A DNA stretch of 64,000 bases from Episyrphus balteatus (GCF_945859705.1 NC_079134.1:38764576-38828575), one strand, 5' to 3'. Shown: positions 12,916-25,700, counted from the first letter of the stretch. The notes: a model not told the origin generated them from the sequence alone. Program-made: numbers and translations.

Positions 12916-14949
12916 TGGTAAACAAAACAAAATTATCTATAGAAACTGTGCCAAATAGTTTATCAATAGACAAATGGTTCATTAGACACTTTAAAATGGA
13001 CATAAAAAATGTATTTCAAATCAAAATATGTAGGTACCAATAAAAAAAAGTTTTTCAATGCATTCCAAAATATTTAAATTAAAAGACGAATTAAATAACC
13101 AAGTATTGCATTCTTTTGGGAACTCTATTATTGATCTGTTTAAGTATTTTTGTGAAAATTTAATAGGTATACCAGGAAATTTAAATCTCTAAATACATCT
13201 CTTAACAAAGAAGAAAATAACTATTGGTTTTCATTCCTATCCTAGACCAAATATTATAGATATTGTATCATCTAAAAAGGACTCTTGGCCAACCAATACA
13301 CAAAACAGTAAAAAAAAAAACATAGGAAAACCTGTTGGATAGGAGGATTTTCTCTCTTTCTTTTGTTAAATAACTGAAAGAAAACTCTAAATATACATAT
13401 ATAAAATGTACCTACAAATAGATGAAGCTTATAAAATTCAGAAGCGATATTCAAGGATTTTATTTGGTATTTTTCTTGTTTTTTTTTTTTTAAGTTTTTT
13501 ATATCTAGATATACTCTATTGAATATTTTAGACTTTTATAATACACAGAGGTAGTGAATCTAAAGAGTATAGGCATTCGGAGTTTATATAGAAGAATATT
13601 CTTCCTGAGTCTTTTAATATACCTCAGAGAAATTCAACATTAAATATAGGTATTTGGGTTTTTTTCTTTATACAAAAAAAAATAGATATTAGAATTTCAT
13701 TGAATATATCCTTTCACCTTTCTGTGCTTAGTTCAAGAAAGAAGAATGATTATTATTTTTTTATATTTTTGTTTTTTTTTTTTTCTTATTTTGATTCCTT
13801 TTAATTCAAAATGTTATTCAAGCTAAAACAGATAGATAGATATAATATGGAGTTGGTATTCATAAAAACATGTTTTCATTTCTAAAAAGACTCTAACGGT
13901 GAGAAACAAAATTCACACATACCTACAAAAAAAAAATTTGGAGAAAATATGTTTTAATGAATTTTCATAGTGTGGAGATAGACGTTGATGGATTTTCCTG
14001 TTTACACTCCGTGTCACATGATTTAAGACGCTTGTTCTTCGTAGTTACGTGTACGTATCTCTAAATTACATAAAGCTTTTCAGTTATCTAAAATAACTAA
14101 TATAATCGTAAGCAATTTCCATAAGGTTTCTATAAGACTTCCTTCAAAATCAATTAATTTATAAAGGTGTTTTATCAAGCAAAAAAAAAAACGCCTACAA
14201 AGCTTAGCAATTTATTTTTAGAAATTAGAAACAAGGGACAAGGATAAAAGGGCATAATATGTTTTTTTCTCTAGAATAGAAAGTGTGTGATTTAATTTTG
14301 AGCATTAGTTTGTTAAAAAGCTGCTTGAATATTTACTTGTTAAATTATTACTGCACTATAGTGCTGTGTGCCTCTAGGGCACATTCAATAGCTGCTTCCA
14401 ACCACCTTGATCTTCGGTTAACCATCGACCAACACACCTCAAGTAAGACTGTCAGATTTTTGTTCATTAAAATCGGAACAGTAGCCTTAAAAAATCACTA
14501 TTTTTACCTTTTTTTTGAAAAGTGAATAAAGACTTAAATTTTGTTTTGAAAATTGTTGTAAGCCTTCATTAAAAAAAAAATAAAAAAAAAAAACAAATAT
14601 AAAATACCTCAACTCCAACAAAAGTTATGGTTATTAAATGTTTTCAACAAACGATTTGTCAATTAATATATTTTGTTTTCGATAGGCGTGTCCTTTTTAG
14701 TTATAGCTCATCTTAGTAAATTTAACAGCTGACTAAAATTGTTGCTACACTCCAGAAACTTCGTTTCCATCTACCTACATAAATGCTAAAGCAAGTTAGG
14801 CACATTGGGCTCATTTCCAAAAGTTGAAATTAATACGAAAACACTGTAGAATAAAAATTTAGCTTCCTCATTCATTATTATTTTCATAATCAAGTACAAC
14901 ATTTTGTTTTTATTTCGACAATTTGCTAAGAAAAATAAAATTCTGATGC

Positions 14950-17035
14950 GATTTTAATTTGCGTTTAAAAAAAAAAGAGGTTGTCTGTAAAGCCGGTTTA
15001 CGGACGATGATTTTACGTGATAACGTAGTCAGAAAACAGGTTGTGTGCTTTTGTTTAAAATGAGTCATTTGAAGCGTTTACTTATTTCAAACAATCATAA
15101 TTTACAAGAAAAAGCTAAAAAAAATACCTTTTTTATTTTCTCATTATATTAATTTTTTTTTATTTTAAAAGCTTACAAAAAAAATTATGCAATTTAAAAG
15201 CCTAGTATTTTTTCTTAAAAATAAATCATTTTTAATTTTTTACAATGCGCAAAAAGTATTAAAAAAATTTATTGAAACCAATCATTTTCATCAAAAAAAA
15301 GCAAAAAAAAACATGAATTTTTATCTTTTCATGTCATTAATTCCATTTTTTCTCTAACAACCTATAAAAAATTTTATACCATCGCTCAAAATATATATAT
15401 CGATCAGGTCTATGAGACATCTACAAAAAGAGCTAGAATTTTTTGAACTCGATCAAAGGAGAATGGGCATTTTGGACGTTGAGCGGCCATTAATAAAATT
15501 GGTATCAAATGAAAGGACTATAACCTAGGAAAAACTTTTACTATGGACGTTTCGCAGTATTGCGTTAAGAATGTAAGAAAATGCAGTATTAGTATCGCTA
15601 ATGCATTATTCAATGTATGAACGACAAATTGGTTTATATTTTTATTTGGAACATAAAATATGATGCTCTGTCATTTTCCCTGAGTCTGAAGTCATTACTC
15701 TTGAAAATCCGACCAATAGAACTCATAATATAAGATTTTAAAGACAACCACTTCAAGATTTTGTTCGAAAGTTATCGAACAATAATTCAAACTAACAAAA
15801 AATTGAATAACGAAACTCTCAAAATAGTCTTGAAACTGTTGTTTTAAAATGGTTATAGTTTGGGTTCTAGTGGTTGGATATTAAAGATAAAGGTCTTCAG
15901 ATTTAGGGAAAATGAGAGAGTATCGTATTTTGCACTTAAAATTCACACATAAGATACAACTTTGAGACAATCTGCATAAAGTGTTATATGCAAAAATGCA
16001 TTTTATCCGTTTTTGGAGTACTTCACAAGGATAAAACTTCTCCACAATATTTGTAAACCTTTACTACATCAAAAAATAACAAATTCATTCCTGGCTGCGC
16101 AACGTCCACATTCCATACAAACTTGCCCATTCTCCTTTCATTAAAAAAAGCAAAAAAAAAAAACATTTATTTCCTCACGCTATGGAATCAATTTTTTTGT
16201 TTGACAATATATAAAAAATTTTATAACAAGCTTATTATTTCATCTTTCATATGACGTATCAATCTCATTTCAAAGATGCCTACAAAAGAAGTTAGAATTT
16301 TTTAAAGTCATCCATGTCGAATTTCCAGACTGAGATAACGGTACTTCCCACACTGGAGGCTGTTCGCGGGGGGCAACAGATCTCCACTGGTGTTTTGAGG
16401 TTTTTCGCAAGTTTCTTGAATTAACATTGTATAGCTTTTAGTTAGTCTATCGTTATGTGTGATATACCAAATGAAAGGTAATTGTATCAGGATGCTCATA
16501 AAAGTTTAATAAAATTTCTATCTGCTCTTGGTCAAAAGTTATAACCTGTTTATTTTACCGTTATCTCAAAATTGTGTTTACGAAAATGATTGAAATTTCG
16601 CACACATATAGTCGTAGTCATGGTCTATCATTACTCCGTATACTTTATTCCTGTATCTATTAAAGAAAAAAAGATAAAAAGAAAAAACGATGAAAATCGG
16701 TTAAAAACGGTCAAAAAACGTGTTTTTTAAAAACTTGTTTCTTCCGTTATTTAGTCAAAACTCACTAAACGATTCCATTTTTTGCAGATGTATGCATTAG
16801 GCCAAAACCTAACGCTCCAAAAAAAAGCTAAAAATCAAAAACTATCCAAAAATACCCCTAAAAAACAAGGTGTTTTTCAAAAAATCATATTTCGAAACGC
16901 AGAGTGTTGGAAAAAAAATCCATATCAGTCGTCTAATTTTTTTTCCCTCATCCTTCACCTGGCATCTTTAGAATTGTCAAAAAAAATTTCCTTTACCCAA
17001 AATCATCATTTTGTCATAGCCCCAACACGTGTATA
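14950..17035 (+). repeat. Cluster of related dispersed repeats (direct duplicates)
   Basis: The segment 15300-15450 (AAAAAGCAAAAAAAAACATG, then CTATAAAAAATTTTATA, then GCTAGAATTTTTTGAA) recurs in direct orientation at 16140-16315, and again as reverse complement at about 25030-25210. The part around 16320-16560 (GAGATAACGGTACTTCC, GATCTCCACTGGTGTT) matches the reverse complement of about 24820-25040. This is therefore a family present at least three times in the window, two copies here and one inside a LINE remnant. No protein motif was recognised. Confidence 0.65.
15455..16138. mobile_element. MITE nested between the two duplicate repeats
   Basis: It starts AAAGGAGAATGGGCA and ends TGCCCATTCTCCTTT. 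A second inverted pair lies just inside (GGACGTTG near 15474 and CAACGTCC near 16100). It occupies the gap between the direct repeats at 15300-15450 and 16140-16315. No frame of any size is present. Confidence 0.65.
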
Positions 17036-18473
17036 ACGTTCAAATAAAACGTTATAGCTTAGTTTCAAATTTTTTTAGAATTTTTTCTTAAATGCAGTTA
17101 TTCTTAAATTAATCTCATCTATCTATAGCAAAAAAAACAGTTCTCTACGACTTCGCGTTTAGATTTTAGCCCAAATATCATCTTTCCGTTTTGCCCCTGT
17201 TTACCCTATTAAATGACGGAATTTTTAAAAATCCTTCATTTGGATTAAGTTTTAGGTTATTATCTTTCAAATAAGCTATAGAAAATTTTTGTATCTCTAA
17301 TAGTTTATTTTTAATTTTTAATTGAAATTTTTTGCCGCACTGCAAAAGTGCGAAAAGTTGCTGTGGATACCATGGTTCATCGATTTATAAGACGTTACCA
17401 CGTCAAAAATTCCATAAGTTCTTGATTTTATTTCAGAAAATAAGTCTTAATTCAATTGATTCAGAGTGTAAAACCAAAATATATATAAATTTAAATAGTA
17501 GATATGTGGGAAGTTGAAGCAGCATTAAGCATCAAAATGGTTGGCTAAGCAAGAGAGTTCATCCATTAGGACATTTTTTGATTTCACACTGATTTCGTTG
17601 AAGACCTTATAGTAGGTATTATTTATTTCAGTGTTTTTCCTCTTCATTTTTATTATTCCCTATATTATACAGACATATCTCCCAAACAAAAAAATATTAT
17701 AATAAAACAAGACCACCACAAGCAGTTAGTTTTTTTTTATATCATTTTGCTAAAGTACCTTTGCCACAAAACAAAAAAAAATAAATACGTCTACCTTCGT
17801 TTTTTTTTTTTTGGAGAAAAACAACTTTATGTATCTACCATCTAAACCTCCTCTTATTTATATTTTGATATTCATTCTTCCACAACGTCAATTGTTATTT
17901 GTGTTTTGTGTTAATATATGCTTGAACGGATATTTCTATTAAGTTTATTCATTTGAGTAAAAGATCCATCAAGAAAAATAAAACAAGACACAAAAAAAAA
18001 CAAGAAAATAAAAATGTTTTCTTTAGCATGAAAGATTTAACTTGTTATTTAGGACTCAAATGTTCAAGGTTATAATCAACAAGTGAAAAAAGATACAAGA
18101 CTATCAACCTGTCAAGAAAAAATTAACTATTTTCATCAAGACTCAAAAAAATATCAACTTTGTTTTGAAAGTCTATTTTCTAACCTACTTAACTCTTATC
18201 TCTAAGTCTTATCGAAAAAACATGTTTAGCTTTTTTTATTATTATTATTGAACCAATCTCAAGTTCAACACAAAATAAGTGTCAATTGCCTAAGTTTTTA
18301 TCAATCATTGGCAATATACCTTTTATCGTCGTTGTTGTAAAAGAAAATAAGCAAACCTCCCGCACTTCTTCTGAATAACAACAATCGAAGGCAATCAATT
18401 AAGTCAAATATAGTCTTCCTCTCCAATCTCTCCCCCCAAAACCTCTGATAAAACAGATAGAGTCGAGTAACTG

Positions 18474-19160
18474 GTGCTAGGAACTATCGAATGATTTGAA
18501 CTATCGATAGTTAATAACTGAATTATTTGAACTATCAAATAGTTCATTTATTTATCATTCGAATAAAGCTATCGAATAAAACTATAGAATAAAAACTATC
18601 GAATAAACAATCGGATAAACTATCGAATAAACTATCGAATAAAAACTATCGAATAAGAAAACTATTCGAATGAAAAAACTGTCGTTTAGAAAAACTATTC
18701 GAATGAAAAAACTATCGAATAAAAAAACTATTCGAATGAAAAAACTTTCGTTTAGGAAAACTATTCGAATAAAAAAACCTATCGTTTAGAAAAACTATTC
18801 GAATGAAAAAACTATCGTTTAAGAAAACTATTCGAATGAAAAAACTTTCGTTTAAGAAAACTATTCGAATGAAAAAACTATCGTTTAGAAAAACTATTCG
18901 AATGAAAAAACTATAGTTTAAGAAAACTATTCGAATGAAAAAACTATCGTTTAGGAAAACTATTCGAATGAAAAAACTATCGAATAAAAAAACTATTCGA
19001 ATGAAAAAACTATCGAATAAAAAAAACTATTCGAATGAAAAAACTATTCGAATGAAAATAGTAACTAAATGAATGAATGAAAAAATTTAAAACTATCGAA
19101 TGAATTAATATTTTACAACTATCGATAGTTTGATAGTTTTTATTCGATAGTTCCCATCAC
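18474..19160. mobile_element. hAT-like element consisting mostly of a 33-bp minisatellite
   Basis: The ends are inverted: GTGCTAGGAACTATCGA on the left, and on the right the complement of GTGATGGGAACTATCGA. Between them, from about 18650 to 19050, roughly a dozen copies of a 33-bp unit alternate CTATTCGAATGAAAAAA with CTATCGTTTAAGAAAA. The unit itself resembles the terminal AACTATCGAA motif, which suggests that the array grew out of the subterminal repeats. TIRs resembling TAGTGATGGGAAC are typical of insect hAT elements. An 8-bp target duplication was not evident. It lies about 300 bp upstream of the probable alternative capu exon. Confidence 0.6.
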
Positions 19161-19468
19161 TAGGCCACCACCTCTCTAAGGCTTGAGAAACTACTTCAGA
19201 TAAACCTCATACAATCTATCAGAAAACCGCACTAAAAGAACGATAACCATGCGAGAAAATAGACTTTCCAAACACACTCAAATCGTAAGTAGTACCCTAA
19301 ACAGAGGGTATCACAGAGAGAAAACGGATTCCCTAAGCAGAAAGTCATCGATTATTTGATCAAGTTCATCACAGAGCTTTTGAACGACCGTCCGACAACC
19401 GCACCGGACAGAAACAAAACAATAACAATCCATCGTTAATAGTTTCATCTGTACGACGAGTATCGACC

Positions 19469-19480
19469 GATATATATACA
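19469..19480 (+). promoter_or_regulatory. TATA-like sequence upstream of alternative capu exon
   Basis: CGATATATATACA lies about 45 bp upstream of the first in-frame ATG of the probable alternative exon. The match is weak because AT-rich strings are common here. It is listed only because it falls at the 5' border of the GC-rich exon-like block. Confidence 0.2.
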
Positions 19481-19520
19481 AACTCACTTGAATGGGAAAA
19501 CAAAGCCAACAGACTATAAG

Positions 19521-20319
19521 ATGACACAAATACTAATCCAGTATAAGGCTACACAAAGTGCTGGATACCAAAGCAGCGAAAGACGACATGTAAATAGGCA
19601 ATCTGGAGAAACAGCAGCGACAGCAGTAGGAATATTGGATAGTAGCAGCAATAGCAACAGCAACAGAAGGACATCAGCATCAGCAGCAGCATGGTGTCCT
19701 TTTTTATATTCAAGGCGTGCAAGGCAATTTCAAAAGCCGGAAAGGCTTAAAGCAATTACGTGGTCAAATAAAAAGTTCATCACGGACCGTAGTAGTAGTA
19801 GTTGCGACTATGTTGCTGCCGCCGCCAATGGCAGCGACAATACTAGGAATGTATTGAACTTTTACCTGGCTGCTACTCGGCTTCATCGCTTACCACCTTC
19901 CGAGGAAGTAGTTGTTATCCTCGTAATAGATTGCTATTTGGAGAAAATTCGTTACTCCTGGTGGCATCCTTCGTTGTTGTCGTCGTCGGGGGATATTATT
20001 ACAACGACTACGACTGTTTTTCATCGTCGTAGTTGTAGTTGTAGTCGTGATTTTGCTTGTGGCGTTGTTGGCAATAGTAGTAACATGCTGCCGTCTCAGA
20101 TATCTCGTCTTAATACCAGCTACTCCCGGGGGTTTATCTGCAATTTCCGCATGGCTTCGGTTGACATGGTTTTTGATGCTATCACGGCTTTGATGGCAAA
20201 TGAAGGAGGCACAAGCACATCGTCGTCGTCGATGGGAAATGCTAGTAGAAGAATTACCAAGGGTCTACGAACGAACAAGGACTTTTGTGATAAAAATAAA
20301 CTCTTTGTGATAACTGATG
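19521..20319 (+). CDS. capu: Probable alternative first exon of capu
   Basis: A single frame is open from 19443 to the donor (GATG/GTGAGT at 20320), nearly 900 nt in sequence clearly richer in GC than the intron around it. The donor leaves phase 1, exactly as the exon ending at 9566 does. Splicing to 28051 therefore gives ...FVITDG-QMLMKW in frame. Drosophila capu is, from memory, transcribed from several promoters. The first in-frame ATG is at 19521 (A at -3). Later in-frame ATGs at 20085 (MLPSQI) and 20151 (MASVDMVFDAI) are alternatives that would make most of the exon 5' UTR. The encoded sequence is Ser/Ala/Asn-rich with CAG, AGT and GTC runs, and I recognise no domain. It is clearly an exon candidate; the start codon is uncertain. 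Confidence 0.6.
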
Positions 20320-20936
20320 GTGAGTGTTTGAATGTATGTTAAGAGAGAGTTTGGATGTATACAAAAGAATTTTTTGTTATGTTTGTATGGAATAGATGAA
20401 GGAGACAACTAGTTGATTTGTGAGTCTTAAGTTGAATAGACGATAATCAAGTCCTTGTTGTTCCTAATCCTTTGGATAATGAAATTAATTGGAGTTAGGA
20501 AGCGGTTTTTTCGGGAAGAAAAAGCTGTGGTTGCAGTTTGTTAATCAGTTATACATTTTTGATGTCATTCGGAAAGTTTTTTTTTTTCATTGTAATATTT
20601 CGCTAAGTGAGTAGATAGTTTATTTCTGATAACGATAGACTGTTTAACAAGTTTGATACAAAAATGAATCCAAACAAAAACGTTCAAGTAGTTGTAGTAG
20701 GTAATATTTATTATCTTGATGAATTGACCATAATCTTGTTTTGTGTTAAATTCAAGTACCTACAATAGTCAATTAATTATTGTATTTTGATAACAAATTG
20801 ATTAGGTTAGTTTTTAAGAGCTTCTGTTTTGAAGAATAGCCGAAATTAGTCTGATATCGTTTGAAAACATCAGAACATTAAAATTTTTAACAATACAATT
20901 AACTAATTCATATTATCAGGAAGAAAATCTTCTAAT

Positions 20937-21290
20937 AGAACTAGAACATTTTTTCTGGGTCACTCCAGACGTTTAAGTGCAATGTATTAAAACATTTTAA
21001 GAAAATCGATTTTTTAAAGGAAATTTTTGCAAAAAAAAAACTTTATTACTGAAAGAAAAAATCAAAATCTTTCGAATCCTCATAGTTTTAAATTTTTTAT
21101 GTGTAGTTATTTTTCTGACAAAGATAAAAAGATAATTTTCTTCAAAATCTATGGATAAATTATAAAGATATGACCATTTTTGTAAAGATCAATATTTTCT
21201 ACTTTTTTTGTTACTTTTTGAGTTTTTGTCTATAACTTGAAAAGCAAGCCGAACTTGAAAATTTTTATTGAGTAATTTTTTGTAGATAAT
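20937..21290 (+). repeat. Truncated copy of an arm of the giant fold-back
   Basis: It runs collinearly with 218-563 in the same orientation. It shares CTAGAACATTTTTT-type sequence, GTTTAAGTGCAATG, AATCTTTCGAATCCTCATAG and TTTTTGTCTATAACTTGAAA, with roughly one difference per ten bases. The similarity stops abruptly after TTTTTTGTAGAT. It shows that the arm sequence exists as solitary dispersed copies. Confidence 0.75.
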
Positions 21291-22139
21291 TAAATTTTGA
21301 AAATTTTAAGAAGATTTTTTCGACGCAAGTTTCATTTTGAGACCTTAATTTTGAAAAATCTCGACAGATTTTACGTTGACTCAAACTTTTAATAAACACT
21401 GCTTTTGAAAGTTACTTTACACCATTAGTGGTTGAACATTCAATAGAGAAACGCGTGTTCTTCAGTTTTCAAAACTTAATAAAGTAATTTTCAAAAACCC
21501 GCTCGAATTTTGACTTATGTTTCATTTTTGAAAACTCAATAAAGTAATTTTCTAAAATTCGCGCGAATTTTAGAAAATTACTTTATTAAGTTAAGTCCAT
21601 CTTCGAATGTTTTGAAAACCTAATAGAGTATTTTTTTTTTAAATTCGCTTGAAATTTGGAAAATTGCTGTATTTACTTTCAAAAATGAAACACGTGTCAA
21701 ATTTGGAAACTCCATTCAATTTTCAAAACCCAAGTTTCGATTTTTCAAAACATTCTTCAAACTTTTTAAGAGGAATTGAAGAAGAGAAGTTCTATTGAAT
21801 GTTACAAAAAATGCTGAACTTTATCCAAAACTACCTCGCAAACGTTTGTTTGGATTTTTTTTACCCAACTTTTCAAAATTCCTTCGGTTGTGTAGTTATC
21901 TGGATAAAAAACAAAACTTTGAACTTTTCGATAAAAGTATGAAATTTGCATGGTTTACATCAAAATATTTTGGGTTAAAGGGTCTATTTTTAGTTAGTAG
22001 AAAAATTAATTTCTTATGTAAAACTTAGACCTTAAAAAAATAGACCTCTTTGCTTTTTTCTTTAATATTGCATTTTAGTCTATATTAAACATTTGAATTA
22101 GAAAAAAAAAAAACAATTAAGTTTGTGCTTAAGCAAATT

Positions 22140-23420
22140 AAATTTCAAATCCATCAATTAGAAACTAAACCAAATCAACTTTCACCGCTCCAATTTTAGT
22201 TTGCTAGAGCACTGACTATAACCATATAAATGGCAATGAAAAGGCATCTCTCCCCATATAAAATTTCGCCAAATACTGCAGTATTTTCACTCTGATTTTA
22301 GAAGTGTGCCTATGGCAACAACTTGGCTTTACTCGTGCATCGGCTCTCGAAAAATCATTTCGAACAATTTACCAGGAAACCGCCAACAAGCGTGCACTCA
22401 CTCTATACATATCTCTTTTGCAGCTATATAAAAGAGCTTCAAAATTCTAAATTCGAAGTAAATAAATTTCAACAATTTCATTTTGACATATAAAAAGCAC
22501 TTCAGGACAAATGCGCTAGGAAAATATTTTTTGAAATGATATTGTTTCGTTATAGGTATAGCCCTTATACCATTCTGCCTGTTATACCTGATAGATATTG
22601 CCTACCTTTTATCGTCCTACTTTTCTATGCTCCATTTCATATTGTGTGTCTATGTGTGTGTTTGGGGGCTTTTTTGGGCCCCCAATTTTTTGGAGAATGT
22701 ATTTTATGTATGGCCAACTCTCGAGCTGGGTTAACAATTTCTCTTCTCGGTAAACCACCAAAATGCAATCAATCGCATTGCATTGGCACATGTCCATCCA
22801 CAAAGCCACCGCGTGCCCATTCAATTTGACAGAGATTCAAAAACAGATTTAGCTTCATATTCGAGGCAAACCGAAATGCGTTCAATTATATTAAATGAAC
22901 ATCGCCATTGCCATTGCCATCGACGACGACCCGTTGAAATGCTTCATTCAAAACCTGCCCTACTCAGGATACTTCCCTTTGGTCTAATACCTGTCGAACT
23001 GTATGCATCATACAAGCTATAGGTAAAGGAGGTTTACACACCCCCACAACCAACTATATAAAGATTGCAATTTAATTGAATGAATGTTATTTGATAAGTA
23101 CCGTTAGATTCATTGTGTTGGTAGGCTGGCACAGCAGGTGTACCACGATCGAAAATTTCGTAGTAGGTAGTATACCTACGTGTAAGCCCGGCCGAAATAC
23201 ACAAAATTTTCTGCGAAAATTTTACATGCATTGGCGAGGCGAGGACCTTTTGACCATATAGGTAGCTGCTAGAATTTTGAAGGACCAGGGATTCTAGTAA
23301 TTTTCATTTTCTGTGTCACAAAAGGCATTCAAGTAGGCGTGTGTACCTATACTCTCCAAACGAATTCAATAGAAGAGGACGTGTTTTATTGATATTTTCG
23401 GGTGATGGAAAATAGCACTT
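22140..23420 (+). other. Relatively unique, more GC-rich intronic stretch
   Basis: This part of the 18-kb capu intron lacks the long A/T runs and inverted repeats of its surroundings and is visibly richer in G and C. Short frames on both strands overlap one another and resemble nothing I know. It could be a conserved non-coding or regulatory block, or another untranslated first exon. The sequence alone does not decide. Confidence 0.3.
22425..22434 (+). promoter_or_regulatory. Possible TATA box (TATATAAAAG)
   Basis: GCAGCTATATAAAAGAGCTTC is a close match to the TATAAA core in a non-repetitive region. It could mark an intronic capu promoter. No initiator or downstream exon could be assigned with confidence. 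Confidence 0.25.
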
Positions 23421-24115
23421 TAAAATTGCCCACACAAGTCGACACAACTAGCGCAGCGCAACGCAGCGGTCCAGTGCAGCCATGAAATGATTGCTGATTC
23501 AATTTTTGAATAGTTATGTGGCCTTGTTCCAATTTAGTGACCGCCAATGTATTTAATACTTTATTTTCCAATTATACACGATTTAGTGGTACAGAGTTGT
23601 ATTTTGTAGCACGATGAGATGAGTATTGTGTTCATTTTGTAATATATTAATTATTCATTTTTATTTTAAATCAACACATGTTAGGGCGGTAGAAAATCTG
23701 ACATTTGGAATAGAGTTGTCATTGTTGAATTTAAGTGTTATTTCCTAGAATAGGCATAGGTTTACCAGGTACTTAGGTCATTTGGCGAAAAATACAACCG
23801 CTATGATTGTTTTTTTTTATGATAAAAGCCCATTAAGAATCAAGGCTTAGTGACTTAAAACTTTGCACTATTTTTGTGAGTATTTCATTAACACGCAAGG
23901 ATGGAGAGAGTGGAGGCTAGAAGTTTTTCTCAAATTTTACAGGTAATGATAAAATAACGTAGGTTTAAATGTGAGATACCTACTTACATAGGTCCCCAGA
24001 CCTTTTCCGTCTATTTTTAATAACGTAGGGACACATAGGGCGTCGATGGTGAACGTTTTCTGGAAACATACTTCAGCTTCATCCAGCTCTTCCCCACTCA
24101 TTGGAGCGGTGAATT

Positions 24116-24620
24116 TTACTCGAGTGTTCTTCGCCATTTTTTCTGCCAGTGAGTTCCACTGCATTGTTTGGCTTGCAATGGAGTCTTCCCTTTTCGAAGC
24201 ATATGTCCAATACACTGCCACTTACGCCTTCGTATAATAAATTTAATAAAATCTTGGCCCGTTTTTCTAAGAAGTTCTTCGTTAGATATAAGGTTGGACC
24301 TGAAAATCATTTAGCTATTTCGAAGACATCTATTTACGAGTGTTTGCAGCTTTCCTCTAACAATTGATTTAACTTTCCAATAGCTTCATCCGCAAAGCAG
24401 TATACCGATTCAATATTTGAGTGGTACAGTCGTATCTTGGTTTTTGAGCGCGAAGATTTATTCGTCCTGATATTGGACAACATCCCGAACGCAGCCTTTG
24501 AATTTCTGATCTGGCTAATGATACATATCTTGTTTGGATAGAGATTATACTACCAAGGTATTGAAAAATTTCTATTTTCTCTGCCTGTTGTTGACGATTT
24601 TTGAAGTGAAAATTTCTTTA
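24116..24620 (-). pseudogene. LINE (non-LTR retrotransposon) ORF2 C-terminal remnant
   Basis: Read on the minus strand across several frames, the sequence gives FQYLGSIIS, then NRCLRNS, then ISNEELLRKTGQDF and RRRKWQCIGHMLRKG. This order (YLGSIIS ... ISNEELWxRTGQ ... RRRWxWIGHxLR) is the typical C-terminal part of RTE-like and related insect non-LTR retrotransposon polymerases. Stop codons and frame breaks make it a dead fragment. The matching reverse-transcriptase part continues at 25444-25671 on the same strand, separated by a nested repeat. Confidence 0.75.
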
Positions 24621-24639
24621 GTATGGTATTGATTTGAAA

Positions 24640-25400
24640 CACGATGAAACGAAAAAGCGACACGAAAAATTAATTAATTATAACTTTTTTTAAGAGATAG
24701 ATGAATGAAATTTATACTGTAGATAGGTAATAGAATAAACTATAACTGTAAAAAATGGCAATCAATTTTATATTGAAAATCATGAGATAACGATGAAAAG
24801 ATGTTTTTTCTATAGACACGTTATATCTTTTGATCTAGAGCACATACAAATTTGATTTAACTTTAGTACGCATGCTGATAATATTACCTTTTATTTGATA
24901 TATCAAACATTACGTAACGGTGCTCTACAAGTTACACAATCTTCAATTGAAAAACTTGAAAAATATCTCAAAAACACCTGTGGAGATCTATTGCCGATGA
25001 ACCAGTGTAGGAAGTACCGTAATCTCAGTTTGAAATTTCGTCATGGCTCTAAAAAATTCTTACTTTTCTTGTAGGCATCGTAGAAATATTATTGAAGAGT
25101 CATATAAAAGGTGAAATAATAATAATAAGCTTTTAGATGATATAAAATTTTTTATAGGTTGTCATTTAAAAAAATGGATTTAAAGGTGTTAGAAGAAAAA
25201 AAAGATTTATTTGCTTTTTTCATGAAAATGATTGTTGTAAAAATTTAAGTATGGCTTTATTCTTTAGGAAAATTTGTAAGCTTTTTAATGGTGTATTTTT
25301 TTTTCAAGAACAATGATTTTTTAAGGTTTCACTTCTACCACGTGTAAATTGCACACATGATTTTTTTCATTTGAGAGGATGACTGTACCACGGTTTCTTC
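24640..25400 (-). repeat. Repeat nested in the LINE remnant, related to 16140-16560
   Basis: The reverse complement of about 24820-25210 matches 16140-16560 (GAGATT/GAGATAACGGTACTTCC, the GGAGATCT/GATCTCC region, and TATAAAAAATTTTATA). It separates two pieces of one LINE copy and therefore inserted after that LINE. Element ends could not be fixed. Confidence 0.6.
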
Positions 25401-25443
25401 TTTTCTATCCACGCTTGATGTTATTCGATCCATTGAATTGCTC

Positions 25444-25700
25444 CTAGAATTCCTGTGAAGTATGCGCATATAGTACGTCTCTTATCACAAAATAATACAA
25501 AATTGGTGACAGTGTGTAGCCCTGTCTAGGCACCATTTTGAACTTCAAATTTGTCTGAAAATCTTCCTCTATACAGGACGTGAATTTGAACCCATTGTAT
25601 GTTGTTTTTATTATATTAGTCCACAATCTTGCATTGATGATCCGTTCATATATTATATATATATTTAACAACTGGTTAACTAAAGCTTCCCACGTGCCTT
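25444..25700 (-). pseudogene. LINE reverse-transcriptase fragment
   Basis: On the minus strand the frame contains IIKTTYNGFKFTSCIEE followed by PRQGYTLSPILYYFVIRDVL. This corresponds to the RT block with the consensus VRQGCxLSPxLFxxxxDxVM. The usual Cys after the QG is Tyr, and no intact domain remains. It is the upstream part of the remnant at 24116-24620, interrupted by the repeat at about 24640-25400. Confidence 0.75.

Noticed and set aside
18600..19060. Possible CRISPR-like array of regularly spaced repeats
   Set aside because: Repeats are contiguous 33-bp minisatellite units without unique spacers, in a eukaryotic genome and bounded by transposon ends.
22536..23261. Several overlapping 60-97 codon frames on both strands
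   Set aside because: They overlap in conflicting frames and show no family motif; the block is noted only as unique intronic sequence.
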